Shown: positions 9,452-19,087 of the stretch, in pieces
Layout: every line of letters begins with the position of its first letter
How positions within the stretch are numbered: position 1 is the first letter of the stretch
DNA from: Haloferula rosea
Lineage (GTDB): Bacteria; Verrucomicrobiota; Verrucomicrobiia; Verrucomicrobiales; Akkermansiaceae
Assembly (NCBI RefSeq): GCF_016595525.1
Contig: NZ_JAENII010000002.1
Location: 372,001 to 436,000 of the forward strand
Length of the DNA: 64,000 nucleotides
Reading direction: 5' to 3'
Notes under the pieces: model-generated
What the model was told of the DNA's origin: nothing
Database searches by the model: none
The model's input: only the letters and a program-made list of their open reading frames with translations
Program-made: the position numbers and the translations under genes

Positions 9452-9967
9452 GTGAAAGCTCTTCTTGTTCTAGCTCTTGTCTCGCTTCCGGGCGTCTCAC
9501 TTTCCGCCGTCACTTTCTCGGTAGACTCGACGAGTTCTTTGATCGGTAGTTTTACCTTTGATCTCGTCAACGACGGTGGGGGAGTAGGGCAAACCATTGC
9601 TAACTTCCCTCACTTCTACGCGGACTTCTCCAACAATGGTTTTTACCCCAGCGGTCAGTCGGAGTTCGAGGTGAACGATATTGCTGCGCCAACCATTGTC
9701 CTGCGTGGCGAAGACATCGAGTTTGGAGGCATCTTTACCGCCAGCGCTTCCCTTGACTCCACCGGGTTGCCCGCGAGTTACCCGGATGTGACTTCGACCT
9801 TCACTTCGCCTTTCGACGGGCAAACCATCGAATACACTTATTCGAATCTGGGCTTCACCGGGCCCGTTCTGAGTGGGGATTTCTCCTTCAATGTCGTGCC
9901 GGAACCAAGCGCCGCTCTTTTGTCGGCACTCGCCTTGTCGGTTAGTTTGAGGAGAAAGCGGTCCTAG
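9452..9967 (+). CDS. PEP-CTERM sorting domain protein
   Basis: 171 residues starting at GTG 9452. It has a signal peptide (MKALLVLALVSLPGVSLSA), a Ser/Thr/Gly-rich body with no recognised fold, and a classical C-terminal sorting signal: VPEPS, a short hydrophobic helix, then SLRRKRS. PEP-CTERM proteins are cut by exosortase and placed at the surface or in exopolysaccharide matrix. The body has only small, polar residues and no cysteine. No exosortase gene is visible in the window. Function beyond surface export is unknown. Confidence 0.85.
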   Translation: MKALLVLALVSLPGVSLSAVTFSVDSTSSLIGSFTFDLVNDGGGVGQTIANFPHFYADFSNNGFYPSGQSEFEVNDIAAPTIVLRGEDIEFGGIFTASASLDSTGLPASYPDVTSTFTSPFDGQTIEYTYSNLGFTGPVLSGDFSFNVVPEPSAALLSALALSVSLRRKRS

Positions 9968-10146
9968 GCATTACTCCCATTCGGCGCTTGGTCTTCGTAT
10001 CCCTCTTCAACCAAGTCCGGAGGTGAGGTTCCTCTATTCTGTGGTCATTGTAAACTGGAGGATCTGGCTCGGGACGAACGAATCGAGACCATGATGAAGC
10101 GCAAACTCACAGAGAGCCGGATGGTGGCGGTTTTCTCGGGAAACGA

Positions 10147-10249
10147 CGCCGGATGGATGAGGAAGAGGCGGTCCTTCGCTGCGCCCGCGCCAGCGTGTGG
10201 GATACGGTGCTGCCGTGGTAGGGAGATAGTGTGCAGCAGGCTGGTCGCC
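10147..10249. repeat. dispersed repeat, copy B (non-coding)
   Basis: 100 of 103 bases match 7315-7417 by my reading, including 74 in a row. Here the segment is not part of a plausible gene; the stop triplet that ends the 6823-7389 gene is TAA in copy A and TAG in copy B. Confidence 0.85.
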
Positions 10250-10325
10250 AGCTGGGGGATGGGACAGTGCGTGGGTTCTTCGGGCAGGCGGAGTGATGGG
10301 AGGGAACGGGGGGTGTCCGTTGTTC

Positions 10326-10345
10326 TGCGGGCAGGATTGCCCGCA
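10326..10345. repeat. short extragenic palindrome
   Basis: Perfect 8-bp inverted repeat (TGCGGGCA / TGCCCGCA) around a GGAT loop, in non-coding DNA between converging genes. It could be an extragenic palindrome or a bidirectional terminator stem, but no T-run follows. Confidence 0.5.
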
Positions 10346-10442
10346 CTCCCTACCCATCCGGTTAGGGGGCGTCCCGAGGTGAGTTCTCGGGTGTGCGCTT
10401 GCAGATGGATTGGGAGGCTGTTGGGGCTTGCTGTCGGGCGTC

Positions 10443-12182
10443 CTAACGGCTGGACTTGGGGAGTGCGAGGAAGGCTTCGACCTCCTCGAGGTTCATCGTG
10501 TTGATGACGTCCTGTTTCCGCAGCCAGCCCTTGCGGGCGACGTCGGCGCCGAAGCGAAGATACTGAAATTGTTCGGTTCGGTGGGCATCCGGATTGATGG
10601 AGCAACGAACGCCTTTGTCGCGGGCCTTCTTCCACCATCTCCAGTCCATGTCGAGGCGACGTGGATTGCAGTTGAGTTCGACGATGGTCCGGGTTTCCGC
10701 GGCACAGTCGATGATCTTGTCGTGATTGACGGCGTATTCGTCCCGTTTCAAGAGGAGCCTTCCGGTCAGGTGGCCGAGCATCGTGACATGCTCGTTCTCC
10801 ATCGCACGGATGATGCGCTGGGTCATCGTTTTCTCGTCGAGGGTGAAGGCATTGTGGACGGAGGCCACGCAGTAGTCGAGCTGGGCGAGCAGGGAGTCAT
10901 CAAAGTCGAGGGATCCATCCTTGAGGATGTCGACCTCCGAGCCGGCGAAGATCCGAAGGCTCTCACCATGTTCGGAATTCCAAGCGGAGATCTCTTCGAT
11001 CTGCGTGAGCAGGCGCTCTTCATCAAGTCCTCGGGCCTGAAAGGACGACTTCGAGTGGTCGGCGATGCCGAGGTAGGTCAGCCCGAGGTCGATGGCGGCC
11101 TCGGCCATCTCATGGAGGGTGTCACGCCCGTCCGAGGCGGTCGTGTGGTTGTGGAAGGTTCCGCAGAGTTGCTCCCATGAGACAAGCTCGGGGAGTGTGC
11201 CGGCCTCGGCGGCTTCGATCTCGCCGCGATTCTCACGGAGGGCGGGGTCAACGTAGTCGAGGCCAAGGGCGCTGTAGATGTCGCGCTCTTCGTGGACCTC
11301 GGGAATCTCGCTGCTGCCGCTGAATCCGTATTCGTTGAGGGAGAGCCCTTGCTTGAGAGCCCTCGAACGCAGGGCGACGTTGTGCTCCTTGGACCCGGTG
11401 AAGTATTGAAGGGCGAAGGGATACTCGTCGTTCGAGACGGCGCGCAGGTCGCACTGCAAACCGTTCTCGAGGTGGATGGAGCATTTCGTGTCGCCGTGGA
11501 CGATGACGTGGTCGGTCAGGTCCATCTCGGCGAAATACCTGGTGAGTTCCGCGGGTTTCGAGGTGGCGACGATGAAGTCGAGGTCGCCGACCGTTTCCTT
11601 CGAGCGGCGCAGGGATCCCGCATACTGCGCACGTAGTACGTCCGGGTGTTCCTTCAGTCGGGCAAGAATCACGCTCGCCGCGTGGGCGGCGGCATCGAGG
11701 TGAAATCGATCCGCGAACTGCTCGCGGCGGGCGATGGCTTCGAGGATCTTCTGTTCGGTCTTCTTGCCGAATCCGGACAGGGCGGCGAGTTCACTGGCTT
11801 CGCAGGCCTTGCGCAGGCCGTCGATGGAGTCGATGCCGAGTTTCTTGTGCACCGCCGCGACCTTCTTGGGGCCGAGTCCGTCGATTTCAAACAACTCGAA
11901 GAAGGTCTCGGGGTAGTTGCCTCTCAGGTTCTGGTGAAACCCTAGCGTGCCGGTGGTGGCCAGTTCATGGAGCTTGTCCTGCAGGGCCTTGCCGATGCCC
12001 TTGATGCCCTCGAGTTCCCCTTCGCGCGCCATGGCGACGATGTCACCATCGTAGGAGCGTACGGTTTCGGCTCCCTGGCGGTAGGCTCGGATCTTGAAGG
12101 GATTCTCGCCCTCGATTTCGAGCAGGAGCGCGATCTCGTCGAGGACGGAGGCGAGGGTTTCGCGGGAGACGTTGGAAGACAT
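10443..12182 (-). CDS. polX: DNA polymerase/3'-5' exonuclease PolX
   Basis: 579 residues, the usual length for bacterial PolX. The N-terminal third has helix-hairpin-helix segments ([25 protein letters not shown]), the polymerase X palm follows with [18 protein letters not shown] (catalytic Asp pair), and the C-terminal PHP domain carries the metal motifs [21 protein letters not shown] and the late NPDAHRT. The enzyme fills short gaps in base excision repair, with the PHP domain giving exonuclease or AP-site activity. The next gene on the same strand (EEP protein) starts upstream and ends 15 nt before it, so co-transcription is likely. Confidence 0.92.
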   Translation of the reverse strand: MSSNVSRETLASVLDEIALLLEIEGENPFKIRAYRQGAETVRSYDGDIVAMAREGELEGIKGIGKALQDKLHELATTGTLGFHQNLRGNYPETFFELFEIDGLGPKKVAAVHKKLGIDSIDGLRKACEASELAALSGFGKKTEQKILEAIARREQFADRFHLDAAAHAASVILARLKEHPDVLRAQYAGSLRRSKETVGDLDFIVATSKPAELTRYFAEMDLTDHVIVHGDTKCSIHLENGLQCDLRAVSNDEYPFALQYFTGSKEHNVALRSRALKQGLSLNEYGFSGSSEIPEVHEERDIYSALGLDYVDPALRENRGEIEAAEAGTLPELVSWEQLCGTFHNHTTASDGRDTLHEMAEAAIDLGLTYLGIADHSKSSFQARGLDEERLLTQIEEISAWNSEHGESLRIFAGSEVDILKDGSLDFDDSLLAQLDYCVASVHNAFTLDEKTMTQRIIRAMENEHVTMLGHLTGRLLLKRDEYAVNHDKIIDCAAETRTIVELNCNPRRLDMDWRWWKKARDKGVRCSINPDAHRTEQFQYLRFGADVARKGWLRKQDVINTMNLEEVEAFLALPKSSR

Positions 12183-12197
12183 GATGAAGGACGGTGT

Positions 12198-13217
12198 TCA
12201 GTCGAGAAGGAGGTCGGCAACCACCATGCGGTGGTCGGAGTGGCGAGTGGTCACGGCACGGCAACGAACGGGGGTGAAATGCCGTGTCGTGTGGATCTGG
12301 TCGATACGTAGCACGGGAATGCGGCGCTGGTAGGTATTTCCCCATCCGGTGCCAGCGACGGTGAAGGCGTCGTCGAAATCGCGGTGGAGCTGGCGCTGGA
12401 TCGGATCGGTCGCGGGCGCATTGAAATCACCCCCGAGAATAATGGGCTGGGCTCCGGGGAAGGCGCAGGTGTCCTCGAGAATGCGGAGTGCCACGGCCGT
12501 CTCGACCTGACGTTGACGCCGGTTGTTGCGATGGTCCCGCCAGCAGGAGGGCTTCCAGAGGCTCATGTTGGTGGCTGCCTCCGAGAGGTGCAGGTTGGCG
12601 ACCTCGATGGCTCCATGCTCCGGGGATTCGACGGTGACGTTGTGATTGAAGAAGCGGAACTTGGGATTCGGGTTCCGGACTTCCCGGGTGATCTTCCACC
12701 GGGATGCCACGCCATTCAGCGCGTAGCCGCGGAAGTCGCCGCTCCCTTGATAGAGTCGGTCTGCGATCGTCTTGACCTGATTGGTGCGGACTTCCTGAAG
12801 GAGCACGATGTCCGGTTCCCATGCGGCGATGTCCTCGGTGGGGTCGCCGTAGCGGAACTGGGCGACGTTCAGGGTCAGCACCCGGATCGGGCGCTTGCCA
12901 TCGACGGGGACGGGGATGCCCTTTTCGGGGGCTTCCGCGCCGATGTTGGCGATGACTTTGGCCTCATCCGCGCCGAGTAGCACGGTGAACACCCAGACTC
13001 CCGTGATGACGAGGGAGAGCGGGGCACGAAGGAAATAGAAGGCGAAGCTCGAGCAGAGGATGCCGATGCCACCCCAGACCCAGATGGGCAGGACGGTGAA
13101 GGCCGCCAACAGGTCGGGCTGCCTGGCGTAGGCGACGACCGTGATGAAATGGAGCACCAAGGATGCGCCGACGAGGAGCCAGCCGGAGCGACGGGTCAGG
13201 TTTGAGGTCGGGCGCAT
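12198..13217 (-). CDS. endonuclease/exonuclease/phosphatase family membrane-anchored protein
   Basis: 339 residues. Three hydrophobic segments in the first 90 residues anchor it in the membrane; the rest is an EEP domain: LTLNVAQF, LLQEVR (metal Glu), GGDFNAP and the terminal RHSDHRMV. Similar membrane-tethered EEP proteins are common in Gram-negative bacteria; substrates are rarely known. It sits between ybaB and polX on the same strand, with 15 nt to polX, so a link to DNA metabolism is possible but unproven. It is distinct from the lipoprotein EEP at 2783-3832. Confidence 0.8.
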   Translation of the reverse strand: MRPTSNLTRRSGWLLVGASLVLHFITVVAYARQPDLLAAFTVLPIWVWGGIGILCSSFAFYFLRAPLSLVITGVWVFTVLLGADEAKVIANIGAEAPEKGIPVPVDGKRPIRVLTLNVAQFRYGDPTEDIAAWEPDIVLLQEVRTNQVKTIADRLYQGSGDFRGYALNGVASRWKITREVRNPNPKFRFFNHNVTVESPEHGAIEVANLHLSEAATNMSLWKPSCWRDHRNNRRQRQVETAVALRILEDTCAFPGAQPIILGGDFNAPATDPIQRQLHRDFDDAFTVAGTGWGNTYQRRIPVLRIDQIHTTRHFTPVRCRAVTTRHSDHRMVVADLLLD

Positions 13218-13245
13218 GGGATGGAGCGGGGCGAGTGGGCCCGGC

Positions 13246-13551
13246 TCACATGCCAGGGATGCCGAGGCCGCCGGTCAGCTTCTTCATCTCAGCAGCTGTG
13301 GCTTCCTTGCCTTTGGTGATGGCTTCCTGCACGCCCTTGAGGACGAGTTCCTGGAGGAATTCCACGTCGTCCGGGTCGACCACGGCGGGATCGATGGTGA
13401 TGGACTTCACGTCGCCGCCGCCGTTGGCGACCACGGTGACCTTGCCGCCACCCACGCTCGCTTCAAAATCCATGGCGGCGAGTTCTTCCTGCTTGGCCAG
13501 CATGCCGGATTGCATCTGCTGGGCCTGCTTCATCATTTTCGCAATATTCAT
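13246..13551 (-). CDS. ybaB: YbaB/EbfC nucleoid-associated protein
   Basis: 101 residues with the family pattern: N-terminal MNIAKMMKQAQQMQ helix, a central beta hairpin (GGGKVTVVANGGGDVKSI), IDPAVVDPDDVEFLQELV and a C-terminal amphipathic helix rich in Lys/Glu. It forms dimers that bind DNA and affect expression. It lies 15 nt after dnaX, the classical dnaX-ybaB order, so the pair is almost certainly one operon. Confidence 0.93.
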   Translation of the reverse strand: MNIAKMMKQAQQMQSGMLAKQEELAAMDFEASVGGGKVTVVANGGGDVKSITIDPAVVDPDDVEFLQELVLKGVQEAITKGKEATAAEMKKLTGGLGIPGM

Positions 13552-13566
13552 CGTTCTGGTGGGGTT

Positions 13567-15087
13567 CTAACTTTTGATCTTTGCCTCAAACATGCTGAGG
13601 GCTTTCTGAATCAGGGGGTCCTGATAGAAATCGTCCTTGGCGGTTTCCGCCGCGGCGGGTTCTTCCTTGGCTGGCTCCGGGGCCGAGGGTTCCGGCTGGG
13701 GTTGGGGAGCAGGTGGTGGGTCGTCCGGACGGGAGTCGGGGGCGGTTTCCGCCATGGCGCTCAATGCTTCAAGCGGGTCGACCTTGGCCGATGATGGTGC
13801 GGGTGCCGGTTTGGGCGGCTCCACGGGCTGTGGTTCGGGCGCTGGCTCCGGTTTGGCTTCAGGTGTCGGGTCGGAGCTCGGAGCGGGTTTCGCGGGTGCG
13901 GCTGGCGTGGCCACTGCGCTGACGGGCGACGGGGCGGGTCCGGCAGGGAGTTGATCGGCGGCACCGGCAACGACGCGGATGACGTCGCTGATGCGGACTT
14001 CCCCGAGCCGTTGGATGGCCTTGATGAGGCCGAGTTCGAGATGAAGCCGCTTGTTACTCGACCACCGCATCCGCCCTTCCGTTTCGGCGAACACATCGAT
14101 GGTCGAGAGCATGCGCTCCGGTGGGAACTGCTTGGCGGTGTCGACCAGCTTCGCCCAGATGTCGGCGTGGATTCCCTCGCTGGCATCGCCGGCATCGAGG
14201 CAGGAAATGAGGAGTGCGCGCAGGCCGCCAATCAGCTCGCCGAGAAGCTGGGTCAGCTCGCGTCCGGCGTCGGATTCACGTTGCACGATCGCCAGCGCCG
14301 AAGGGGTGTCCTGATTGAACAGGGCGAAGGCCAACTCGGCGAGGGTTTCGCGGGAGGTGAACCCGAAGACGTCGAGGACGTCGGCCTCATGGATGGTGTC
14401 ACCACAGAATGCGACGAGCTGGTCGAGCATGGATTGGGCGTCCCGCATGCCTCCATCGGCGCCCTTGGCAATTGCCCATGCGGCAGCTTCGTCGAGCGCG
14501 ATTTTCTCCTCACCTGCAATGTGTAGCAGGTGTTTGGCGATGGTTTCCGTCGGGATCGGGCGCAGGTCGAAGCGCTGGCAGCGCGACAGGATGGTCGCGA
14601 GAATCTTGTGCGGCTCGGTCGTCGCGAAGATGAATTTCACATGCGGAGGTGGCTCCTCAAGCGTCTTCAACAGGGCGTTGAAGGCGTTGGTGGTGAGCAT
14701 GTGCACTTCGTCGATGTAGTAGATCTTGAACTGGCCGGATGCGGGGGCGAATCGCACCGTGTCGCGGAGTTGGCGGACTTCTTCGACTCCGTTGTTCGAG
14801 GCACCGTCGATTTCGAGCACGTCGAGCGATCGTCCCTCCGCGATTTCGACGCAGATCTCGTCATCCGGGTCGAAGTCGGCCTTGGGGCCGCCCGGGCAGT
14901 TCAGCGCCTTGGCGAGGATGCGGGCGGTGGAGGTCTTGCCGGTTCCGCGTGGACCCACGAACAGGTAGGCGTGGGCGAGGCGGTCCTGCTCGATGGCATT
15001 CCGCAGCGTCTGGACGACATGGTCCTGACCAAGGACATCCTCGAAGGTTCTTGGACGATATTTGCGGGCGAATACCTGGTAGCTCAC
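13567..15087 (-). CDS. dnaX: DNA polymerase III subunit gamma/tau
   Basis: 506 residues. The AAA+ clamp-loader core is clear: RPRTFEDVLGQDHVV, Walker A GPRGTGKTS, DEVHML (Walker B region), LLKTLEEPP and ATTEPHKI followed by SRC (sensor). Domain III follows, then a long Pro/Ala/Glu-rich linker (about residues 375-490) and a short tail. The protein loads the sliding clamp. Two of the four cysteines of the usual zinc module are replaced by Asp (LNC is kept, the middle pair is gone, EIC is kept). ybaB follows by 15 nt. Confidence 0.95.
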   Translation of the reverse strand: MSYQVFARKYRPRTFEDVLGQDHVVQTLRNAIEQDRLAHAYLFVGPRGTGKTSTARILAKALNCPGGPKADFDPDDEICVEIAEGRSLDVLEIDGASNNGVEEVRQLRDTVRFAPASGQFKIYYIDEVHMLTTNAFNALLKTLEEPPPHVKFIFATTEPHKILATILSRCQRFDLRPIPTETIAKHLLHIAGEEKIALDEAAAWAIAKGADGGMRDAQSMLDQLVAFCGDTIHEADVLDVFGFTSRETLAELAFALFNQDTPSALAIVQRESDAGRELTQLLGELIGGLRALLISCLDAGDASEGIHADIWAKLVDTAKQFPPERMLSTIDVFAETEGRMRWSSNKRLHLELGLIKAIQRLGEVRISDVIRVVAGAADQLPAGPAPSPVSAVATPAAPAKPAPSSDPTPEAKPEPAPEPQPVEPPKPAPAPSSAKVDPLEALSAMAETAPDSRPDDPPPAPQPQPEPSAPEPAKEEPAAAETAKDDFYQDPLIQKALSMFEAKIKS

Positions 15088-15123
15088 GCGGCGGACGGTA
15101 GCAGGCCGGGGAATCGATCCGCA

Positions 15124-15657
15124 ATGACGGGAGTCGATTTTTTCCGGATTCCGTCATCGGGGCTTCAAAGGGGTGGTCGACAGGTCTATGCATCGGCCGT
15201 GATTCCGACGCGGGACGAGAAAGAGAAGCTCTACGCGGATGCGGCCATGCGCATCCAGGGTCTGTTGTCAGGGGAGACGGATCTGGTGGCCAGGATGGCG
15301 GGCATGGTTTCGATCCTCCACGGGGCGATGCCGCATTTCTTCTGGACGGGCTTTTACCGGGTGGTGGGAGATGAGCTGGTGATCGGTCCCTATCAGGGGA
15401 CGCCCGGGTGTTCCCGGATCGCACGGGGCCGTGGTGTCTGTGGCACGGCGTGGGAGCAGGGGGCGATCCAGGTCGTGGCGGACGTGCATGCCTTTCCCGG
15501 GCACATCGCCTGTGATCCGCGCTCCGAGAGTGAGATCGTGGTGCCGGTTCGCGACTGTCGAGGTGAGGTGATCGCGGTTCTTGACGTGGATTCCGCCGAG
15601 AAGGCTGCCTTCGACGAGACCGACCAGCGCTGGTTGGAGCAAATTCTCTGCTTCTAG
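15124..15657 (+). CDS. msrC: GAF-domain free methionine-(R)-sulfoxide reductase
   Basis: 177 residues from ATG 15124; a GTG at 15199 would give 152 and is also possible, as the family is about 160. It matches the fRMsr (YebR) pattern throughout: FFWTGFYRV, GPYQG, GCSRIARGRGVCGTA, DVHAFPGHIACD and SEIVVPV. The three family cysteines (in GCSRI, GVCG and IACD) are all present, so it should be active. It reduces free methionine sulfoxide with thioredoxin in the cytoplasm as part of oxidative-stress repair. It is divergent from dnaX; a hairpin at 15671-15689 may end the transcript. Confidence 0.88.
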   Translation: MTGVDFFRIPSSGLQRGGRQVYASAVIPTRDEKEKLYADAAMRIQGLLSGETDLVARMAGMVSILHGAMPHFFWTGFYRVVGDELVIGPYQGTPGCSRIARGRGVCGTAWEQGAIQVVADVHAFPGHIACDPRSESEIVVPVRDCRGEVIAVLDVDSAEKAAFDETDQRWLEQILCF

Positions 15658-15670
15658 GGAAACGACGAAT

Positions 15671-15689
15671 CATTCCGCCCGGCGGGATG
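15671..15689 (+). terminator. possible terminator after msrC
   Basis: A GC-rich stem of about 8-9 bp with one wobble pair (CATTCCGCC / GGCGGGATG) starts 13 nt after the msrC stop and is followed by TGTTTTCTG, a weak T-rich tail. It fits a Rho-independent terminator, though the T-run is short. Confidence 0.4.
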
Positions 15690-15818
15690 TGTTTTCTGCC
15701 TCCGGGATGAAGTAAGCTCGCGTTGCTCGCCAGTGAGAGGGACTGCAGCCAAAATAGCGCTGGTTGCGGATCACTGGTGGTCGATGCTTTGCCGTCGGTC
15801 GAAGGCTGTGCTAGGACC

Positions 15819-17318
15819 ATGAGCATGAGCAGCAGTGATCCTCATCAGATCGATGGCCTTTCCCGGCCCGCCGGTGGAAGACGTGGCTTCCCTTGGTTTC
15901 GTGCGACCCTCTTTGTGGTGGTCGTGGCCGGGGTGGTGGCTCCTTTCACCGACCCGGGAAGGAAGATCCTGCGAGAGGGGAAGCGGTGGCTTGAGGCAAG
16001 GAACGCGACTCCGGCTTCGTCCGAAGCCGATGACATCCTGCGTCAGGCCGAAGCTCAATTGCGTGAGGAATATGAGACCAAGCTGGAAGCGCTGCGTCGC
16101 GAAGCCGAAGAGGCGAAGAAGGCGAGGATGACGGCCGAACAGGCTGCGAAGAATGCGACGCCCGCCGAGCCTGAGGCCCTGCCTCCGATTCGGGCGCATA
16201 CGGCGTCGACCGGCGGGGATGTGCGTAAATTGCGGTCCGAGATCACGCTCGAAACGAAGGTGGAGGTCGAGGAGGGAGGATTGGCCTCGGTCGAAAGGAA
16301 GGACGACTCTGCCTATGCCGCAAAATACACGCTCAGCGTGCGTGTGCCGAAGCCCTCGAAGACGCTTGCCGAACTTCAGACGGTGAACCCGCACCTTGGC
16401 AAGCTGCTGCCGGGACTGGAACCGATGTTGGAGGATGCGGAGGTCTCGCGGTGGTTCTACAAGCTGTATGAAAACAAGACGAAGCGGTTGAAGGCGAATG
16501 CCACCAACCTGAGTGAGTTGCTGACGCGTCACAATTTCTATGACTGCGAGACCATCCTGAACCTGCGGCATCCAGAGACGAAGCGGCGGGTCTTCCTGAT
16601 GCAGGCGGAGATGGATGTGGTGTCCGATGGTTCGGACGGTGACCGGTTGGCGACGATGCCCGACGAGATCGTCAATTCCACCCACTACCAGCCGTTTACC
16701 AGCTATGGCTGGCCGAAGCAGACGAAGACGCCGAATCCCATGGTCGCAGGGTGGGAGAAGCGGATCGGGAATGCCAAGGCCGAGCTCGCGGACCCGAAGA
16801 CCACCGCGGCACGCAAGGCGTGGTTGAAGGATCGCATGGCCTACCTGAAGCGGGGAATCGAGGACATGAAGTACCGGAGTTTCCTGATCGCCGAGTATGA
16901 CCCCTTCATTGTGATTTCGGTGGACTTGCTCACTGCCAGTGGCGACCCCTTTGCGCCGCGGGCCGGTGACTACGCGGTCGTGGTTCACGAGGATGTGCTC
17001 TATCCGGCGATTGTCGGTGATGGTGGTCCCACCTTCAAGGTCGGGGAAGCCTCACTGCGCATGGCAAAGCAGCTGAACGAGCGGGCGTCGCCCTACAGCC
17101 GCCCGGTATCGGACCTCACGGTGACCTACGTGGTGTTCCCGAACAGTCGGGAAAAGAAGAAACAGCCTCCGAACTACGAGGCCTGGCGTAGCAAGTGCCG
17201 GGAACTGCTCGGGGAAGTCGGAGGAATCGGAGAGGGAGCCGAGCTCTTCGAATGGGAGAACCTGCTTCCCGACAAGGCGCCTGAAATGGCCGAGCCCGAG
17301 TCGGACGACTCCGAGTGA
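15819..17318 (+). CDS. single-pass membrane protein with coiled coil, unknown function
   Basis: 499 residues from ATG 15819; a second ATG at 15825 has the better-spaced AGGA. One transmembrane helix (about 28-44) is followed by a Glu/Ala/Arg-rich coiled coil (about 65-115) and a soluble domain of roughly 370 residues rich in Lys/Glu and aromatic residues. There are no motifs I recognise. It probably faces the periplasm from an N-terminal anchor. It converges with the penicillin-binding-protein genes, ending 9 nt from the degenerate PBP gene. A role at the envelope is possible but unsupported. Confidence 0.6.
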   Translation: MSMSSSDPHQIDGLSRPAGGRRGFPWFRATLFVVVVAGVVAPFTDPGRKILREGKRWLEARNATPASSEADDILRQAEAQLREEYETKLEALRREAEEAKKARMTAEQAAKNATPAEPEALPPIRAHTASTGGDVRKLRSEITLETKVEVEEGGLASVERKDDSAYAAKYTLSVRVPKPSKTLAELQTVNPHLGKLLPGLEPMLEDAEVSRWFYKLYENKTKRLKANATNLSELLTRHNFYDCETILNLRHPETKRRVFLMQAEMDVVSDGSDGDRLATMPDEIVNSTHYQPFTSYGWPKQTKTPNPMVAGWEKRIGNAKAELADPKTTAARKAWLKDRMAYLKRGIEDMKYRSFLIAEYDPFIVISVDLLTASGDPFAPRAGDYAVVVHEDVLYPAIVGDGGPTFKVGEASLRMAKQLNERASPYSRPVSDLTVTYVVFPNSREKKKQPPNYEAWRSKCRELLGEVGGIGEGAELFEWENLLPDKAPEMAEPESDDSE

Positions 17319-17327
17319 CTCGCCGGA

Positions 17328-19037
17328 CTACTCGGCGAGTTGTTTCCCCAGCTTTTCCAACAGGGAGTTGAGTGCCTTGTCGGTGGTGATCCGAGCGGGT
17401 TCGTCGTATCCGATCCAGATCGCGGTGGCGCCGGAAGGCCCAATGCGAAGGAGCCAGGCATCGCGGTCGGAGCCAGTGGTGCCGTAGTAGTAGCGGGAGC
17501 TGCCGACGTTGGTGAACAACTCGCATGCCTTGCGTGCCGCGTTGGCACTAATGGCTTGGGAGGGTTCGCCGTTGCGGGAATAAAGGACCTCACCCTTGGA
17601 ATTGGTCAGTTTGGTGATCAGGTGGGGATTCGGACGTTTGCCGTCGCTGGCCAGGGTCGCGAGGGCGGTCGCGCACTCCTCGGGTGTGGTGGCGGCGCTA
17701 CCCCTGAACAGGTCTTCGGTTTCGAGGAACGGACCTCCGAGGCCACATCGTTTTGCCAACCTCGCGGTTTCGAGTGGGCCAAGCTGTCGACCGGTCATGA
17801 CGGCCTTGCCGGGGAGAATCCGTTTTCCCCGTTCCGCGGCGGCGGCAGCGATGAAGGGCTCGAAGGTGGTGCCGAGGTCACGGCGTGCTCCGGTGGCGCG
17901 GTCGTAGCGGGAGTCGAGGAAGTCCCGTCCGCCGATCCAGGCGAGCGCCTGACCGGTGCGGGAGTCCAGCGTGACGGCGGCGCACTGGAGGTAGGCCGGG
18001 ATCTCGCCGGCCTGGTGATCGAGATGTTTCGGGGCCTTCCAGCCACTCGACGATTCGAGTGCGTTGAGCGCGTTGGTGATGTCGGTTTCGAGACGAAGCT
18101 GCCAATCGGTATCCAGCGTGGTGTGGACGATCAGGCCATCCAGTCGGATGTCGCCCGCTTCAAGGATGGTCGCCAGCTCGCTGCGTACGGCCTGCAGGGC
18201 GAAGGATCGTTCCGAGCTCCGTTGTTCCTCGGGCACGAGGGTGATGGGGATGTTCCGGATGCGGTTCTTCCCGGCCTCGGTGAGCCATCCCATGCTGATC
18301 ATCCGGTCGAGCACTTCGTTCTGCTGGTCCTTGGCCCCATCGAAATTCCGGATGGGTGAGAAGATGTGGGGGCCCCGGATGATGCCGATGAGCATGGAGG
18401 ACTCGGCTTCGTTGAGCTCGGAAACGGACTTGCCGAAGTAGGTGCGGCTGGCCTCTTCGATGCCGTGGCATCCGGCTCCGAAGTAGATTCGATTCAGGTA
18501 GTGGGTGAGGATTTCGTCTTTCGTGTATCGATGCTCGATCCGGAGGGTGAGCGCGATCTCCAACAGCTTGCGGTGGATCGACTTCGCCCGCATGTCGTAG
18601 GTGTTCCGCGCGAGCTGCATGGTCAGGGTGGACGCCCCTTGTGTGAAATCTCCGTCCTTCACATTCCTCAACGTCGCCCGGAGCAAGCCACGGAAGTCGA
18701 CTCCCGGGTGGCTGTAAAAGCGGGCGTCCTCGCGGGCCTGAATGCACTGGATCAGGAACTCCGGAAGGTCCTTTCGCTGAGCGAGGTGACGGGAGGTGCC
18801 CCAGCTGACGTCAATCGGATGGCCATCGCGATCGAGAAGCGTGGTTTGAGCGGGGAGTTGGGAGACCTTGTCGAGGTCGAAGCTGGAAGCCTTGACGAGG
18901 TAGAAGGTGGCAATTGCAGCCAGCAGGATGAGGCCGACGAGCAGCCCACGAAGCGACCACCGGATGGGGGCGTGGGCCCAGTCGGGCAGCCACGCGAGCC
19001 AGCGGGGGAGTCTCGAAACCGGACGCCAGGTCGACAT
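17328..19037 (-). CDS. PBP1-like glycosyltransferase (GT51) with degenerate transpeptidase domain
   Basis: 569 residues. A membrane helix (about 28-48) precedes an intact-looking GT51 glycosyltransferase: EDARFYSHPG (103-112), GASTLTMQ (134-141), RKLLE (156-160), KDEILTHYLNR (173-183) and ESSML (212-216). The C-terminal part aligns with the transpeptidase of its neighbour, but the SxxK box is TTFE (390-393; Ser to Thr, Lys to Glu), the SxN segment is missing and KTG is replaced by YYG (517-519). The protein should polymerise glycan but cannot cross-link. It follows the full-length PBP gene by 50 nt on the same strand, probably as one operon and an old duplication. Confidence 0.88.
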   Translation of the reverse strand: MSTWRPVSRLPRWLAWLPDWAHAPIRWSLRGLLVGLILLAAIATFYLVKASSFDLDKVSQLPAQTTLLDRDGHPIDVSWGTSRHLAQRKDLPEFLIQCIQAREDARFYSHPGVDFRGLLRATLRNVKDGDFTQGASTLTMQLARNTYDMRAKSIHRKLLEIALTLRIEHRYTKDEILTHYLNRIYFGAGCHGIEEASRTYFGKSVSELNEAESSMLIGIIRGPHIFSPIRNFDGAKDQQNEVLDRMISMGWLTEAGKNRIRNIPITLVPEEQRSSERSFALQAVRSELATILEAGDIRLDGLIVHTTLDTDWQLRLETDITNALNALESSSGWKAPKHLDHQAGEIPAYLQCAAVTLDSRTGQALAWIGGRDFLDSRYDRATGARRDLGTTFEPFIAAAAAERGKRILPGKAVMTGRQLGPLETARLAKRCGLGGPFLETEDLFRGSAATTPEECATALATLASDGKRPNPHLITKLTNSKGEVLYSRNGEPSQAISANAARKACELFTNVGSSRYYYGTTGSDRDAWLLRIGPSGATAIWIGYDEPARITTDKALNSLLEKLGKQLAE

Positions 19038-19087
19038 GTGCGGGCAGTCTTGAGGTTCGGGGTGGTTGGCTCAAGCCTTACGCTCAA

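Larger units (their letters stand above)
9968..10442. other. repeat-rich gene-free stretch
   Basis: No credible gene. It holds repeat copy B (10147-10249) and a perfect 8-bp palindrome around GGAT at 10326-10345. The rest is GC-rich filler. It lies between the converging PEP-CTERM and polX genes. Confidence 0.5.

Noticed and set aside
9163-9549. Open frame overlapping the PEP-CTERM start
   Set aside because: It overlaps a gene with a clear signal peptide and sorting signal, and its composition is not protein-like.
10091-10504. Open frame across repeat copy B
   Set aside because: Most of it is the dispersed repeat in another frame, and it runs into polX antisense.
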